From the NCBI RefSeq assembly GCF_024400215.1, contig NZ_CP053748.1, forward strand, positions 1,674,001 through 1,738,000: DNA of 64,000 nucleotides, given 5' to 3'. This DNA is from Massilia sp. erpn. GTDB lineage: Bacteria > Pseudomonadota > Gammaproteobacteria > Burkholderiales > Burkholderiaceae_D. Positions 43,186-54,592 of the stretch are shown here, one piece after another. The position numbers and the translations under genes were made by a program. Below the pieces are notes generated by a model that saw only the letters and a list, made by a program, of their open reading frames with translations, was not told the DNA's origin and did not search any database. Each line of letters opens with the position of its first letter. The first letter of the stretch is position 1.

Positions 43186-44569
43186 GCTTGCCCAGCTTGC
43201 GGTACAGGGCGGCACGGCTCACGCCCAGCAGGCGGGCCGTATGGCTGATATTGCCTTTCGACTGGGCCAGCGCCGCTTCGATCGCATCGCGCTCCAGCAC
43301 GTGCAGCTTCAACTCGTCCGGCGCGCCGCGCAGGCCGGGCGCTTCCGCCAGCAGCGCTCCCGCCGCCGGTTCCGTGCCGGCAGGGACGCTGCCGGCACCC
43401 AGGCTCAGGCCAAAGTCCTCGGCAAGATACTCCCCGCCCGCGCACAGGATCACGGCGCGCTCGCAGGCGTGGCGCAGCGCGCGCACATTGCCGATCCAGG
43501 CATGCGCCTGCAAGTCCTGCAGGGCCGCCCCATTCAGCACGCGCGGCGGGTGCTGGTACTGCCGGCTGTAATGCGCCAGGTAGTGATGCAGCAGGGCCGG
43601 AATATCCTCGCGCCGTTCGCGCAAGGGCGGCACGCGGATCACAATCGTGTTCAGGCGGAACAGCAGGTCGGTGCGGAAGACGGCCGGATCGAACAGGCTG
43701 GCCTCGTCCAGATTGGTAGCGCTGACGATGCGCACGTCGATGGTCTCGGCGCGGTCGGCGCCCAGCGGCGTGACTTCGCGCCGCTCCAGCGCCGTCAGCA
43801 GCTTGGCTTGCGCCGCCAGGCCCAGATTGCCGACTTCATCGAGGAAGAGCGTACCGCCGCGCGCGGCCTGGAAACGTCCGGCGCGGTCGGCCTTGGCGTC
43901 GGTGAACGATCCCTTGCGGTGGCCGAACAACTCGCTCTCGAAGGTCGCTTCAGGCAACGTGCCCATATCCACCGGCAGGAAGACGCCGGCGGCGCGGCGC
44001 GACGCCAGATGAATGGCATGCGCCACCAGCTCCTTGCCCACGCCGTTCTCGCCCAGCACCAGCACATTGGCGGCGGTGGGGCCGACGCTGGCGATCATGC
44101 GCTTCACGGCGCGCATGGCAGCCGATTCGCCCATCAGCGCATCCGTGGCCGCGTTTGCAGGCGGACTCTCGATGCGCCGCTCCTGGCGCGCCAGTGCCAT
44201 TTCCACGGCCGCCAGCAGGCGTGCATTGTCCCAGGGCTTGGTGATGAAATCGCTGGCGCCGCGCTTCAGCGCTTCCACCGCCAGCGGCACATCGGCATAG
44301 GCGGTCAACGCGATCACGGCGGGAGCGCCGGGCTGGCGCCGCAGCAGCTCCAGCGTGGCCAGGCCTTCGGCGCCATCGGTGCGGCCGGGGGTGAAATTCA
44401 AATCCAGCAGCACCAGATCGGGGGCTGCGGCTTGCAGCAAGGCAGGCAGGCCCGCCGGGTCGTGCAGCACCGAGATTTTGCCGTGATGGCGACGCAGCAG
44501 CATCTGCGCGGCGTAAGCGACGTCGGGATCGTCGTCGAGGATCAGGATATGTGCGGCGGAATCGGCCAT
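43175..44569 (-). CDS. sigma-54-dependent response regulator
   Basis: 464 residues from the ATG at 44569. Receiver domain (8-120) with acidic D12/D13 and phosphoacceptor D56 (LLDLNF), AAA+ domain with Walker A GENGVGKE, and a Fis-type HTH at the C-terminus (GNISHTARLLGVSRAALYRKLG). The sigma-54 contact loop reads GSFTDA instead of GAFTGA, keeping the key Phe-Thr. It is transcribed away from the efflux operon, whose -24/-12 promoter and two dyads lie in the 273-base gap between them. It is thus very likely the activator of that operon. Confidence 0.95.
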   Translation of the reverse strand: MADSAAHILILDDDPDVAYAAQMLLRRHHGKISVLHDPAGLPALLQAAAPDLVLLDLNFTPGRTDGAEGLATLELLRRQPGAPAVIALTAYADVPLAVEALKRGASDFITKPWDNARLLAAVEMALARQERRIESPPANAATDALMGESAAMRAVKRMIASVGPTAANVLVLGENGVGKELVAHAIHLASRRAAGVFLPVDMGTLPEATFESELFGHRKGSFTDAKADRAGRFQAARGGTLFLDEVGNLGLAAQAKLLTALERREVTPLGADRAETIDVRIVSATNLDEASLFDPAVFRTDLLFRLNTIVIRVPPLRERREDIPALLHHYLAHYSRQYQHPPRVLNGAALQDLQAHAWIGNVRALRHACERAVILCAGGEYLAEDFGLSLGAGSVPAGTEPAAGALLAEAPGLRGAPDELKLHVLERDAIEAALAQSKGNISHTARLLGVSRAALYRKLGKHGI

Positions 44570-44653
44570 GGCGTGGGAATGGGAGGGACTCGCCGGGCAT
44601 TCTAGCAGTCCGTCAGCAGGCGGCAAACGCCGGCCTGCGCGGTGCTGGAATAT

Positions 44654-44693
44654 TGTCCGGAAACGGACAGCTGCCGCTGTTCGGAGCCGCACA
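44654..44693. promoter_or_regulatory. two upstream activator dyads
   Basis: TGTCCGGAAACGGACA (44654-44669) is a perfect 6+6 inverted repeat; TGTTCGGAGCCGCACA (44678-44693) matches it at 12 of 16 positions and sits inside a larger CCGCTGT...ACAGCGG repeat (44674-44697). The centres are 24 bases apart and about 100-140 bases before the -24/-12 promoter, the normal placement for an enhancer-binding protein. The response regulator encoded at 43175-44569 is the expected binder. Confidence 0.65.
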
Positions 44694-44790
44694 GCGGCCG
44701 CCGCCGGTTCGCTGCATTGCGCATCCTGCACCACCAGCCGCGCAGCGCCAGCCCTGCATCCATGCGGCTTGCGCCATCTGCCCGCAAGTC

Positions 44791-44806
44791 TGGCACGCGG
44801 CTTGCT
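44791..44806 (+). promoter_or_regulatory. sigma-54 (-24/-12) promoter
   Basis: TGGCACG-CGGC-TTGCT matches the sigma-54 consensus (TGGCAC-N5-TTGC) with the required GG-to-GC spacing. Transcription would start about 12 bases downstream, near 44817, leaving a ~26-base leader before the adaptor gene. Confidence 0.8.
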
Positions 44807-44842
44807 GTAGTACGCCTTCATGAATCCCAAATCTCAGCAACG

Positions 44843-46129
44843 ATGATCCTGCATCAGCATCAAGCCGCCGCCAGCGGCGCCGCCATGGACCGCATTGTGC
44901 CGCGCCAGCATGGCAAGACGATTGCGCTGGCCGCGCTGGCGGCAACGGCCGTCCTGGCGGCCGGTCTGGCGTTGTGGCACTGGGCACCGCGCGGCCTGCT
45001 GGTGCAAGGCCGCGACCTGCAAATCGCCCAGGTGGAGCGCGGCATCTTCCGCGACGATATCGTGGTGCGCGCCAGCGCCCAGCCGCTGTCCTCGGTGATC
45101 CTCGACTCGGTGGAATCGGGCCGGGTGGAGGAAGTGTATGCGCACGATGGCGAGATGGTGCGCCAGGGCCAGCTGCTGTTCCGCATCTCGAATCCGCAGC
45201 GCAATCTGGAACTGCTGGCGCGCCAGGCCGAACATGCGCAGCAGATTTCCAATCTGTCGAATCTGCGCGTGGCGCAGGAGGCCAGCCGCAGCGAGCATCA
45301 GCGCCGCCTGGACGATCTGGCTTTCGCCTTGCAGCAGGAAGAGAAGAGGCATGCGCGCAACGAGAAACTGGCGGCCGAGGGCTTTATCTCGGCCGTCGTA
45401 CTGGAGGAGTCCCGCGACACGCTGGCGCAGCGCCGGCGTGCGTTGGCCCAGGCCCAGGCCAGCGACGCCACCGAGACCGAGGTGCGCGGCAATGCCCTGA
45501 TCCAGCTGGGCAGCGCGCTGGATGGCTTGAAATCCGGCCTGCAACTGGTACGGGCCACGGTGGAAGCGCTGGCCGTGCGCGCCCCGGTGGCCGGCCGTCT
45601 GACCGACTTCCGCCTGCAGGTGGGCGAATCCATCGTCACCGGCAAGAATGTGGGCCGCATTGACGATCCGCGCCGCTTCAAGCTGTCGGCCCAGGTGGAC
45701 GAGTTTTACCTGAACCGGGTGGCGGTGGGCCGCCAGGGCAGCCTGCGCTTGGACGAACGCAATTACCCGGTCGCCATCGGCACCATTTATCCGCAGGTGA
45801 AGGAAGGCCGCTTCACTGTGGAACTGATGTTCAGCAAGGATCAGCCGCCCGCGCTGAACCCGGGCCAGAGCCTGGATGCGCAAATCACCTTGGGCGAACC
45901 GGCGCCGGCCCTGCTGCTGCCCAACAGCGCCTTCATCGCCGACAGCGGCGGCGCCTGGGTCTTCGTGCTGGCGCAGGACGGGCGGCATGCGGAACGGCGC
46001 GAGATCCGCAGCGGACGGCGCAATAACAGCCAGGTCGAGGTGCTGGCAGGACTGAAGCCGGGCGAACGCGTCATCGTTTCCAGTTATGCCGCTTTCGGCA
46101 AATCCCTCACATTGCAGATTTCACAGTAA
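44843..46129 (+). CDS. HlyD/MacA-like periplasmic adaptor
   Basis: 428 residues from the ATG at 44843 (an ATG at 44885 is possible; the sigma-54 promoter rules out any start before about 44817). One N-terminal membrane anchor (TIALAALAATAVLAAGLAL), a lipoyl half-motif, a long alpha-helical hairpin (about 115-215, rich in Gln/Arg/Glu), the second lipoyl half (VRAPVAGRL) and beta-barrel domains. It would link the inner-membrane ABC transporter to an outer-membrane channel or act as a periplasmic partner. First gene of the efflux operon. Confidence 0.9.
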   Translation: MILHQHQAAASGAAMDRIVPRQHGKTIALAALAATAVLAAGLALWHWAPRGLLVQGRDLQIAQVERGIFRDDIVVRASAQPLSSVILDSVESGRVEEVYAHDGEMVRQGQLLFRISNPQRNLELLARQAEHAQQISNLSNLRVAQEASRSEHQRRLDDLAFALQQEEKRHARNEKLAAEGFISAVVLEESRDTLAQRRRALAQAQASDATETEVRGNALIQLGSALDGLKSGLQLVRATVEALAVRAPVAGRLTDFRLQVGESIVTGKNVGRIDDPRRFKLSAQVDEFYLNRVAVGRQGSLRLDERNYPVAIGTIYPQVKEGRFTVELMFSKDQPPALNPGQSLDAQITLGEPAPALLLPNSAFIADSGGAWVFVLAQDGRHAERREIRSGRRNNSQVEVLAGLKPGERVIVSSYAAFGKSLTLQISQ

Positions 46130-46160
46130 GCTCCACTTCATTCATCGAAAGGAAGCACTC

Positions 46161-46841
46161 ATGATTAAACTCGCGGGCGTCAGCAAAATCCATGTGGCTG
46201 GCGAAGTCCAGACCACCGCATTGGACCGCATCGACCTGGAAATCGATGCCGGCGAATACGTGGCGATCACCGGCCCTTCCGGCTGCGGCAAATCGACCTT
46301 GCTCAGCCTTCTCGGCCTGCTCGATGTGCCCAGCAGCGGCGATTACTGGTTCGAAAACACCAACGTCGCCGGCTGGAGCGAGGCCCAGCTGAACAAGCTG
46401 CGGCGCGGCCGCATCGGCTTCATCTTCCAGAGCTTCAACCTGATCGAGGAGCTGAGCGTGTTCGAGAATGTGGAACTGGCGCTGGAATACACCGGCATGG
46501 CCGCGCGCGAACGCAAGGACAAGGTCAACGCCATGCTCGAAAAACTGGGAATCGCCCACCGCGCCAAGCACCGTCCTTCGCAGCTGTCGGGCGGCCAGCA
46601 GCAGCGCGTTGCCATCGCGCGCGCGCTGGTGGCCGGTCCCGCCGTGCTGCTGGCCGACGAACCGACCGGCAACCTGGACACCGCCCACGGCGATGAAGTC
46701 ATGCGCCTGCTGCGCCAGATCAATGCCGAAGGCACGACCGTGGTGATGGTGACGCACTCCCCGGCCCACGCCGCGCAGGCTTCGCGCAGCCTGAACCTGC
46801 TCGATGGCCGCATCATGGTCGATGCCCTGCGTGCAGCATGA
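46161..46841 (+). CDS. MacB/LolD-type ABC transporter ATPase
   Basis: 226 residues from the ATG at 46161, with AAGGAAG upstream. Walker A GPSGCGKST, Q-loop FIFQSFNLI, signature LSGGQQQR and Walker B VLLADEPTGNLD are all intact, so it should be an active ATPase. Its stop overlaps the permease start by 4 bases (ATGA). With the adaptor and FtsX-type permease it forms a mechanotransmission-type efflux or lipid/peptide extrusion system. Confidence 0.95.
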   Translation: MIKLAGVSKIHVAGEVQTTALDRIDLEIDAGEYVAITGPSGCGKSTLLSLLGLLDVPSSGDYWFENTNVAGWSEAQLNKLRRGRIGFIFQSFNLIEELSVFENVELALEYTGMAARERKDKVNAMLEKLGIAHRAKHRPSQLSGGQQQRVAIARALVAGPAVLLADEPTGNLDTAHGDEVMRLLRQINAEGTTVVMVTHSPAHAAQASRSLNLLDGRIMVDALRAA

Positions 46842-49252
46842 GATTCAGCGATTTCCGCATCGGCTGGCGCGTGTTGTGGCGCCAGCCAGCATGGTCGGCC
46901 GTCAGCATCCTCAGTCTCAGCGTCGGCTTTGCCACCTGCTTTCTGCTGCTGGGCTTCCTGCATTTCAGCCTGAGCTTCAACCGCCAAGTGCCGCAGGCCG
47001 AGCGCATCCAGCTGGTCAAATACCGCCCGAATCTGAAGTCCAATGCCAGCTGGAGCGAGTCAAGCTATGCGCCGCTGCGCGATGCGGCGCTACGCAGCGG
47101 TCTGGCGGAACAGGCCAGCATCGAAGTTGTTCTGGATCTGCCGCTGCGACACGCCGGGCATCTGCATGACGCGCGTTTGCGTGCCGTGGACCCGGCGCTG
47201 GCGGCCATCTTCAGCCTGCATGCCGTGCAAGGAGATGTACAGGCCGCGCTGACGCGGCCTGAAGGCCTGGCTCTCAGCGTGAGCATGGCGCAGAAAATAT
47301 TTGGCGTCATGCCAGCCCTTGGACAGCTGGTACAAGCAGGAGGCAGTACGCTGCAAGTCATGGCCCTGCTGCCCGACCCGCCAAGCAACAGCAGTCTGCA
47401 ATATCGGGCGCTGGTCGGCAGCAATAGCCTCGTTTGGCCGCAAGCCGGGCGCGAAAAGGTCATGAACTGGGGATTGGCGCGTACCTGGCTGAAGTTGCGC
47501 GACAATGCCGATCCGGCGCGCCTGCAAGCTTTCCTACAGGCGGAAACCGACCGCAGCTCGCCGTTGGCGGCGGCCAGGCTTGGCGTCATGGCTGCCGCGC
47601 TGGGCGGACGCAAGCCGGTCGACATTGCTCTTGTCGGCTTGCCAGAGCTCTACCTGGATCCTGACCTGGAAGATGGGGGCAGGTTTCAGCCGCACGGAAA
47701 ATTGAGCGATGCATATAGCCTAAGCGCCGCTGGCTTGCTGATCATGCTGCTGGCCACCATCAACTACGTCAATCTGGCCACCATGCGCACCTTGCAGCGT
47801 CAGCGCGAGATCGCCATCCGCAAGCTCATGGGAGCCGGCATCGGGCGCGTGGCGGCCCTCTTCCTGGCTGAATCCATCCTCGCTGCGCTGCTGGCGATGG
47901 CGCTTGGCCTTGGCCTGGCATGGCTATTCCAGCCGCTGCTGGGCAACTGGCTGGAACGCGACCTGGGCAGCCTATTCAATCCGGCGTATTGCGCCAGTGC
48001 GCTGCTGCTGGCGATTGCCGTTGGCATCGTGGCTGGCGCCTATCCCGCCTGGGTGGCGCTGAACGTGCATCCGGCCCAGCCTCTGGCCAACCGCGATAGC
48101 GGCGAGAAACGGACAGGGCTGAACATGCGCCGCGCCCTGACGGTATTGCAATTCGGTGCTGCAATCGGGCTGGCCGCCACGGCTACCGCCATCACCTGGC
48201 AAACCTGGTACGCCAGCCATGCCGATCCAGGTTTCAACACGACCCATCTGCACGTCATTGGCCTGCCTGGCAAAGCCACGGCACAAAGCAGGAAGGCCTT
48301 TGTCGAGGCGCTGCGGCGCGAGCCGGGGGTGCAGGCTGCTGCCAGCTCGCTGGCAGCAGTGGGCGGCAATCTCGGCGACCGCATATTCCGGTTTTACAAA
48401 AACGGGGACAGCCCTATGCTGAGCTATGAAGCGCAGATCGTGGATTCCGCCTTCTTTCAGGTATACGGTATCCAGCCTCTGGCCGGAGAACTGTTCTCGC
48501 CGCAGCGCGACCAAGGCAAGGCTCGCGGCGTGATCCTGAATGCGACCGCCCTTAAAAGCTTTGGCTTCAACAAGGCGGAGGATGCCGTCGGCCAGACTAT
48601 CCGCAACGCTGGACGAGAGGTGGTACTCGGCGTGGCGCCGGATATACGCCATCACTCGCTGTACAGCAAGGCGGGAACCATCGTGTATGAACTCGACGAT
48701 GGCAGCGCAAGCGGTGGCGTGGCCAGCGTGCGTAGCACCTTGGCCAGCGCCGAGCTGGCGCGCCGGCTAGAACCTGTGTGGCAGCGCTATTTTGCCAACG
48801 AAACGATGGTGCTGCATCCCGCTGCCAGCCTATTCGCGGAAAACTATGAGCGGGACCGCGGCAAGGCGCAGATGCTGGGTCTTGCCAGCCTGATCGCCAT
48901 CGCGCTGGCCGCCTGCGGCATCTATGTGCTGGCCGCCTACAGCGTGCAGCGCAACCAGCGCCAGATCGTGCTGCGCAAGCTGCATGGCGCCAGCAACGGC
49001 GCCATCGTGCGCCTGCTGGGCCGCGAATACACACTGCTGCTGGCCCTGGGCGCCCTCTGCGGCCTGCCGCTGGCGGCGCTCGCCATCGAACGCTATCTGG
49101 CCGAATATGCGGAGCGCGCACCCATGGGCTACTGGCCCCTGCTGGCCGCCCTGCTGCTGGCCATGCTGATCGCCCTGCTTGCCACCGGCCGCCATATGCT
49201 GGCTGGTCTGAGGCTGCCACCGGTACTGGCCCTGCGCCTGCAGGACGCCTGA
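46838..49252 (+). CDS. FtsX/MacB-type ABC permease, two-domain
   Basis: 804 residues with the eight-helix arrangement of duplicated FtsX permeases: an N-terminal helix (ILSLSVGFATCFLLLGFL) and large periplasmic domain, three helices around 295-400 (with REIAIRKLMGAG, the coupling region for the ATPase), then a second copy with a helix near 440, another periplasmic domain and three helices at the end (RQIVLRKLHGAS). Several such permeases move peptides or antibiotics from the periplasm. Substrate unknown. Confidence 0.92.
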   Translation: MRFSDFRIGWRVLWRQPAWSAVSILSLSVGFATCFLLLGFLHFSLSFNRQVPQAERIQLVKYRPNLKSNASWSESSYAPLRDAALRSGLAEQASIEVVLDLPLRHAGHLHDARLRAVDPALAAIFSLHAVQGDVQAALTRPEGLALSVSMAQKIFGVMPALGQLVQAGGSTLQVMALLPDPPSNSSLQYRALVGSNSLVWPQAGREKVMNWGLARTWLKLRDNADPARLQAFLQAETDRSSPLAAARLGVMAAALGGRKPVDIALVGLPELYLDPDLEDGGRFQPHGKLSDAYSLSAAGLLIMLLATINYVNLATMRTLQRQREIAIRKLMGAGIGRVAALFLAESILAALLAMALGLGLAWLFQPLLGNWLERDLGSLFNPAYCASALLLAIAVGIVAGAYPAWVALNVHPAQPLANRDSGEKRTGLNMRRALTVLQFGAAIGLAATATAITWQTWYASHADPGFNTTHLHVIGLPGKATAQSRKAFVEALRREPGVQAAASSLAAVGGNLGDRIFRFYKNGDSPMLSYEAQIVDSAFFQVYGIQPLAGELFSPQRDQGKARGVILNATALKSFGFNKAEDAVGQTIRNAGREVVLGVAPDIRHHSLYSKAGTIVYELDDGSASGGVASVRSTLASAELARRLEPVWQRYFANETMVLHPAASLFAENYERDRGKAQMLGLASLIAIALAACGIYVLAAYSVQRNQRQIVLRKLHGASNGAIVRLLGREYTLLLALGALCGLPLAALAIERYLAEYAERAPMGYWPLLAALLLAMLIALLATGRHMLAGLRLPPVLALRLQDA

Positions 49253-49271
49253 AGCGCAAGCCGGAAATGAA

Positions 49272-49295
49272 AAGGGCGGCCCACGGGCCGCCCTT
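49272..49295. terminator. bidirectional terminator between permease and FKBP genes
   Basis: AAGGGCGGCCC pairs with GGGCCGCCCTT around a minimal AC core, so the working loop is about 4 bases. It lies between two convergent genes. Short A and T runs flank it (AAAA before, TTCTCGCTT after), so it may serve both strands. Confidence 0.7.
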
Positions 49296-49314
49296 CTCGC
49301 TTAAGCCGCAAGGC

Positions 49315-49767
49315 TTATTTCGGGTAGACGCTCACCAGCTCGAACTCGAACAGCAGGCCGGTATTCGGCGGCACACTAGGCGGACGGCCGTTCGGGCCGT
49401 AAGCCAGGGCGCTCGGCACGGCCACCAGGCGCTTGCCGCCAAGACGCATGCCGAGAATGCCCATTTCAAAGCCAGGCACATAGTTGTTGCCCGCGCCCAG
49501 CGGAACGCTCAACTGGCCCGCGTCCAGCTTGACGCCTTTCTTGTCCACCGCATCGCGGTTGTAGATATAGGTCACGTAGCGCACGTCGACGCGGTCGCCA
49601 TTGACCACCGGGTTGCCGCTGCCGACGGCGATGTCGGTCTTGGTCAGCTCGGCGACCTGGGTCAGCGGGTCCAGGACCACGGGTTCGGAATAGTCTTTGG
49701 CGCCGCCGCAGGCTGCGAGAGCCAGCGCACATGCCAGGGTAGCAATCTGTTTGAAAATCGAGTTCAT
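49315..49767 (-). CDS. FKBP-type peptidyl-prolyl isomerase lipoprotein
   Basis: 150 residues from the ATG at 49767, with AAGG 6-7 bases upstream. A lipoprotein signal ends in LALAACGG, so Cys21 would be acylated. The FKBP domain follows: KKGVKLDAG, PLGAGNNYVPGFEMGILGMRLGGKRLVAVPSALAYG and the C-terminal LLFEFELVSV. It would be membrane-anchored in the periplasm and help proline isomerisation in folding envelope proteins. Confidence 0.93.
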   Translation of the reverse strand: MNSIFKQIATLACALALAACGGAKDYSEPVVLDPLTQVAELTKTDIAVGSGNPVVNGDRVDVRYVTYIYNRDAVDKKGVKLDAGQLSVPLGAGNNYVPGFEMGILGMRLGGKRLVAVPSALAYGPNGRPPSVPPNTGLLFEFELVSVYPK

Positions 49768-49892
49768 CTTCGCCTTCTGTTTTACTGGATGTCGGAGTGG
49801 TCGCACACGCATCCGTGCGCCGATCGGAGCAGCAGTTTAGCAGACTGCCCCGGACGGGATTTAAAAGTACATTTTCTTACAAAATTTATGTC

Positions 49893-51773
49893 TCAAATTT
49901 CCACCTGCGTACCCAGTTCGATCACGCGGTTGGTTGGAATCTGATAGTAATCGGCGGCGCCGCGCGCATTGCGCGACATGGCCACGAACAGATGCTCGCG
50001 CCATGGCGCCATGCCGGCGCCAGGCGCCGAGATCACGGTCTGACGCGCGATGAAGAAGGAGGTTTCCATCATCTCGAACTGCAGGCCATGCTCGGCGCAC
50101 ATCTCCAGCACCTTCGGAATATCGGCTTCGTCCTTGAAGCCGTAGTACACATTCAGCTGGTAGCAGTCATGGCCCAAAGGCGTGATGCGCACCTGTTCGG
50201 CCGGCGGCACCCAGGGCTCTTCCACGATATGGATGGTGAAGAAGACCACGCGTTCGTGCAGCACCTTGTTGTGCGAGAGGTTATGCAGCAGCGCATGCGG
50301 CACGCCATCGCTCTCGCCGCGCAGGAAGATGGCGGTGCCGGGCACGCGCAGCGGCGGCGCCATGAACAGGGAATTGAGGAAGTCTTCCAGCGGGATCGCG
50401 TGCTTTTCCAGGTTCTTGAACACCAGCTGGCGGCCGGTGCGCCAGGTGAGCATGGTGGTGAACAGGATGCCGCCCAGCAGCAGCGGGAACCAGCCGCCGT
50501 GGAACAGCTTGAGCGTGCTGGCCGAGAACAGCATGATGTCGATCACGATGAAGAAGCCGGTGGCGGCAAAGCACAGCAGCAGCGGCAGCTTCCAGCGGTA
50601 GCGGATCACGAAGAAGGTCAGGATGGTGGTGGCCAGCATGGTCGCGGTAACGGCGATGCCGTAAGCGGCGGCCAGGTTTTCCGAGGAGCCGAATCCGACC
50701 ACGGCCAGCAGCACCACGGCCAGCTGCAGCCAGTTCACGGCAGGAATATAGATCTGGCCGATCTCGCTTTCCGAGGTGTGGCAGATGCGCATGCGCGGCA
50801 GCAGGCCGAGGGCGATGGCCTGCTTGGTCATGGAGAAGGTGCCGGAAATGGTCGCCTGCGAGGCGATCACGGTCGCCATGGTGGACAGGATCACCAGCGG
50901 ATAGACGCTCCAGGCGCCCAGCTGCTGATAGAAAGGATTGGCGACAGCCTCGGGATGGGCCAGCAGCAAACCGCCCTGTCCCAGGTAGTTCAGGGCCAGG
51001 GCCGGGAACACGATCATGAACCAGGCGGTGCGGATCGGCTTCTTGCCGAAGTGGCCCATATCGGCATACAGGGCTTCGGCGCCGGTCAGGGACAGCACCA
51101 CGGCGCCCAGGGCGACGAAGGCGATCAGCCGGTTCTCGTACATGAAGGCCAGGGCGTGCCAGGGATTGAGGGCGGCCAGGATGGCCGGCGACTTGACGAT
51201 ATTGATGACACCCATCACCGACAGCGCGATGAACCAGACCACCATCACCGGCGCGAACCAGCGCCCGATGCCGGCCGTGCCATGCGACTGCACCGCGTAC
51301 AGGGCCACCAGCACGATGATGGTGAGCGGCACCACGTAGGGACTGAAGGCGGGGGTGGCCACTTCCAGGCCTTCGATGGCGGACAGCACCGAGATGGCGG
51401 GCGTGATCACGCTGTCGCCATAGAACAGGGTGGCGCCGAACACGCCCACCAACAGCAGCACGGTATGCCAGCGCGAATGGCGGCTGACCGAGGACAGCGC
51501 CAGCGCCATCAGGGCCATGATGCCGCCCTCGCCGCGGTTGTCGGCACGCAGCACCAGGGTCACGTATTTGAGCGACACGATGATGGTCAGTCCCCAGAAA
51601 ATGAGGGAGACGATGCCGATCAGATTGGGGGCGTTCAGCGCCAGGCCGTGCTGCGGATCGAACACGGTCTTCAGGGTGTACAGGGGGCTGGTGCCGATAT
51701 CGCCATACACGATGCCGACGGCCGCCAGCGTCAGTGCGACGAGGCTGCTTTTTTTATGTTGTTGCGACGTCAA
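49893..51773 (-). CDS. kup: Kup-type potassium uptake protein
   Basis: 626 residues from a TTG at 51773, chosen because the family is about 620-630 long and conservation begins right after it (LVALTLAAVGIVYGDIGTSPLYTLK). An ATG at 51875 would add 34 unconserved residues. Twelve membrane helices are followed by a cytoplasmic C-terminal domain (from about 450) with the family segment FLRGESDGVPHALLHNLSHNKVLHERV. Kup imports potassium with protons and matters most at low pH or osmotic stress. The start site is the least certain point. Confidence 0.93.
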   Translation of the reverse strand: MTSQQHKKSSLVALTLAAVGIVYGDIGTSPLYTLKTVFDPQHGLALNAPNLIGIVSLIFWGLTIIVSLKYVTLVLRADNRGEGGIMALMALALSSVSRHSRWHTVLLLVGVFGATLFYGDSVITPAISVLSAIEGLEVATPAFSPYVVPLTIIVLVALYAVQSHGTAGIGRWFAPVMVVWFIALSVMGVINIVKSPAILAALNPWHALAFMYENRLIAFVALGAVVLSLTGAEALYADMGHFGKKPIRTAWFMIVFPALALNYLGQGGLLLAHPEAVANPFYQQLGAWSVYPLVILSTMATVIASQATISGTFSMTKQAIALGLLPRMRICHTSESEIGQIYIPAVNWLQLAVVLLAVVGFGSSENLAAAYGIAVTATMLATTILTFFVIRYRWKLPLLLCFAATGFFIVIDIMLFSASTLKLFHGGWFPLLLGGILFTTMLTWRTGRQLVFKNLEKHAIPLEDFLNSLFMAPPLRVPGTAIFLRGESDGVPHALLHNLSHNKVLHERVVFFTIHIVEEPWVPPAEQVRITPLGHDCYQLNVYYGFKDEADIPKVLEMCAEHGLQFEMMETSFFIARQTVISAPGAGMAPWREHLFVAMSRNARGAADYYQIPTNRVIELGTQVEI

Positions 51774-51960
51774 GTTCTCACCCGATTTTGTTATGGTGCA
51801 TCGCACAATAAGAGATGTGTATGCAATTTGCAAGCGATTTTGCCACGGCTGCGGCGGCCACTCCAAGCCTCCCATTCTAGCCCCGGGCGGGGCTGCTCAG
51901 CGCCAATTGTGCATTTCCGCGATAATTCCAGGTTCCGCCCACCGTCTTTTGCGCGCAACC

Positions 51961-52836
51961 ATGAACACCGGCATCCTCTATGCAGTCCTGGCCTTTTTGT
52001 GCTGGGGCTTGTTTCCCCTATATTTCCACGCCCTGGGCGCCATGCAGGCCATGGAAATCCTGGCGCACCGCGTGCTGTGGTCCCTGGTCTTCCTCGCCAT
52101 CGTGCTCTTGCTGCGGCGCCAGTGGAGCTGGCTGGGCGCGGTGCTGCGCCAGCCCAAGGTGCTGGCCAGCTTTATCGCCAGCGCCTTGCTGCTGAGCGCG
52201 AACTGGTTTGTGTATATCTGGGCCGTCAATAATGGCCATGTGATCGACGCCAGCCTCGGCTATTTCATCAATCCCCTGTTCAATGTCCTGCTGGGCTTGC
52301 TGGTGCTGAAGGAACAGCTGCGGCGCGGCCAATGGCTGGCGATCGGCGTGGCGGCCAGCGGCGTGCTGTGGCTGACCTGGCAGGCCGGCCAGTTGCCCTG
52401 GATCGCCCTGCTGCTGGGCATTTCCTTCGGCGGCTACGGCTTGCTGCGCAAGACGGCCGCGCTGGCGGCGCTGGAAGGCTTGTCATTTGAAACCATGCTG
52501 CTGTTCCCGCTGGCGGCCGGCTATGTCGCCTGGCTCACGCTGCACGGCGCGAATACCTTCGTCAACACGGACAGCAGCGCCATGCGCTGGCTGCTGGTAG
52601 CGGCCGGGCCGATCACCGCCATTCCGCTGCTGCTGTTCGCGGCCGGTGCGCGCCGCATTCCGCTCTCGGTACTGGGCATGCTGCAATACATCTCGCCCAC
52701 CATGCAGATGCTGCTCGGCATGTTCGTCTTCCATGAAGCCTTCTCGTCCGAGCGCCTGGCCGGCTTCATCGTGATCTGGAGCGCACTGGCCCTGTATATG
52801 GCCGAGGGCTGGTGGGCCAGCCGGCGCGCCGCGTAA
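51961..52836 (+). CDS. rarD: RarD/EamA-family transporter
   Basis: 291 residues, ten membrane helices in two five-helix repeats. N-terminal GILYAVLAFLCWGLFPLYF and NWFVYIWAVNNGHVIDASLGYFINPL are typical of RarD, as is RRIPLSVLGMLQYISPTMQMLLG in the second half. The transported substrate of RarD is not established. Stand-alone gene between the divergent kup and the downstream ettA. Confidence 0.93.
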   Translation: MNTGILYAVLAFLCWGLFPLYFHALGAMQAMEILAHRVLWSLVFLAIVLLLRRQWSWLGAVLRQPKVLASFIASALLLSANWFVYIWAVNNGHVIDASLGYFINPLFNVLLGLLVLKEQLRRGQWLAIGVAASGVLWLTWQAGQLPWIALLLGISFGGYGLLRKTAALAALEGLSFETMLLFPLAAGYVAWLTLHGANTFVNTDSSAMRWLLVAAGPITAIPLLLFAAGARRIPLSVLGMLQYISPTMQMLLGMFVFHEAFSSERLAGFIVIWSALALYMAEGWWASRRAA

Positions 52837-52910
52837 AGGCGCAAAAGCATGGCTTGCGGACGCGCTTTGGCGTATCCTTGTTGACCTTTGTAAAAAATCG
52901 AGATTTCCTA

Positions 52911-54578
<1,668 letters not shown>

Positions 54579-54592
54579 GCAGGCTAAGATCG

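Noticed and set aside
49797..52232. An 811-codon plus-strand frame across kup
   Set aside because: It is antisense to kup and then overlaps rarD out of frame; the His/Gln/Gly/Asp-rich product is typical of such shadows.
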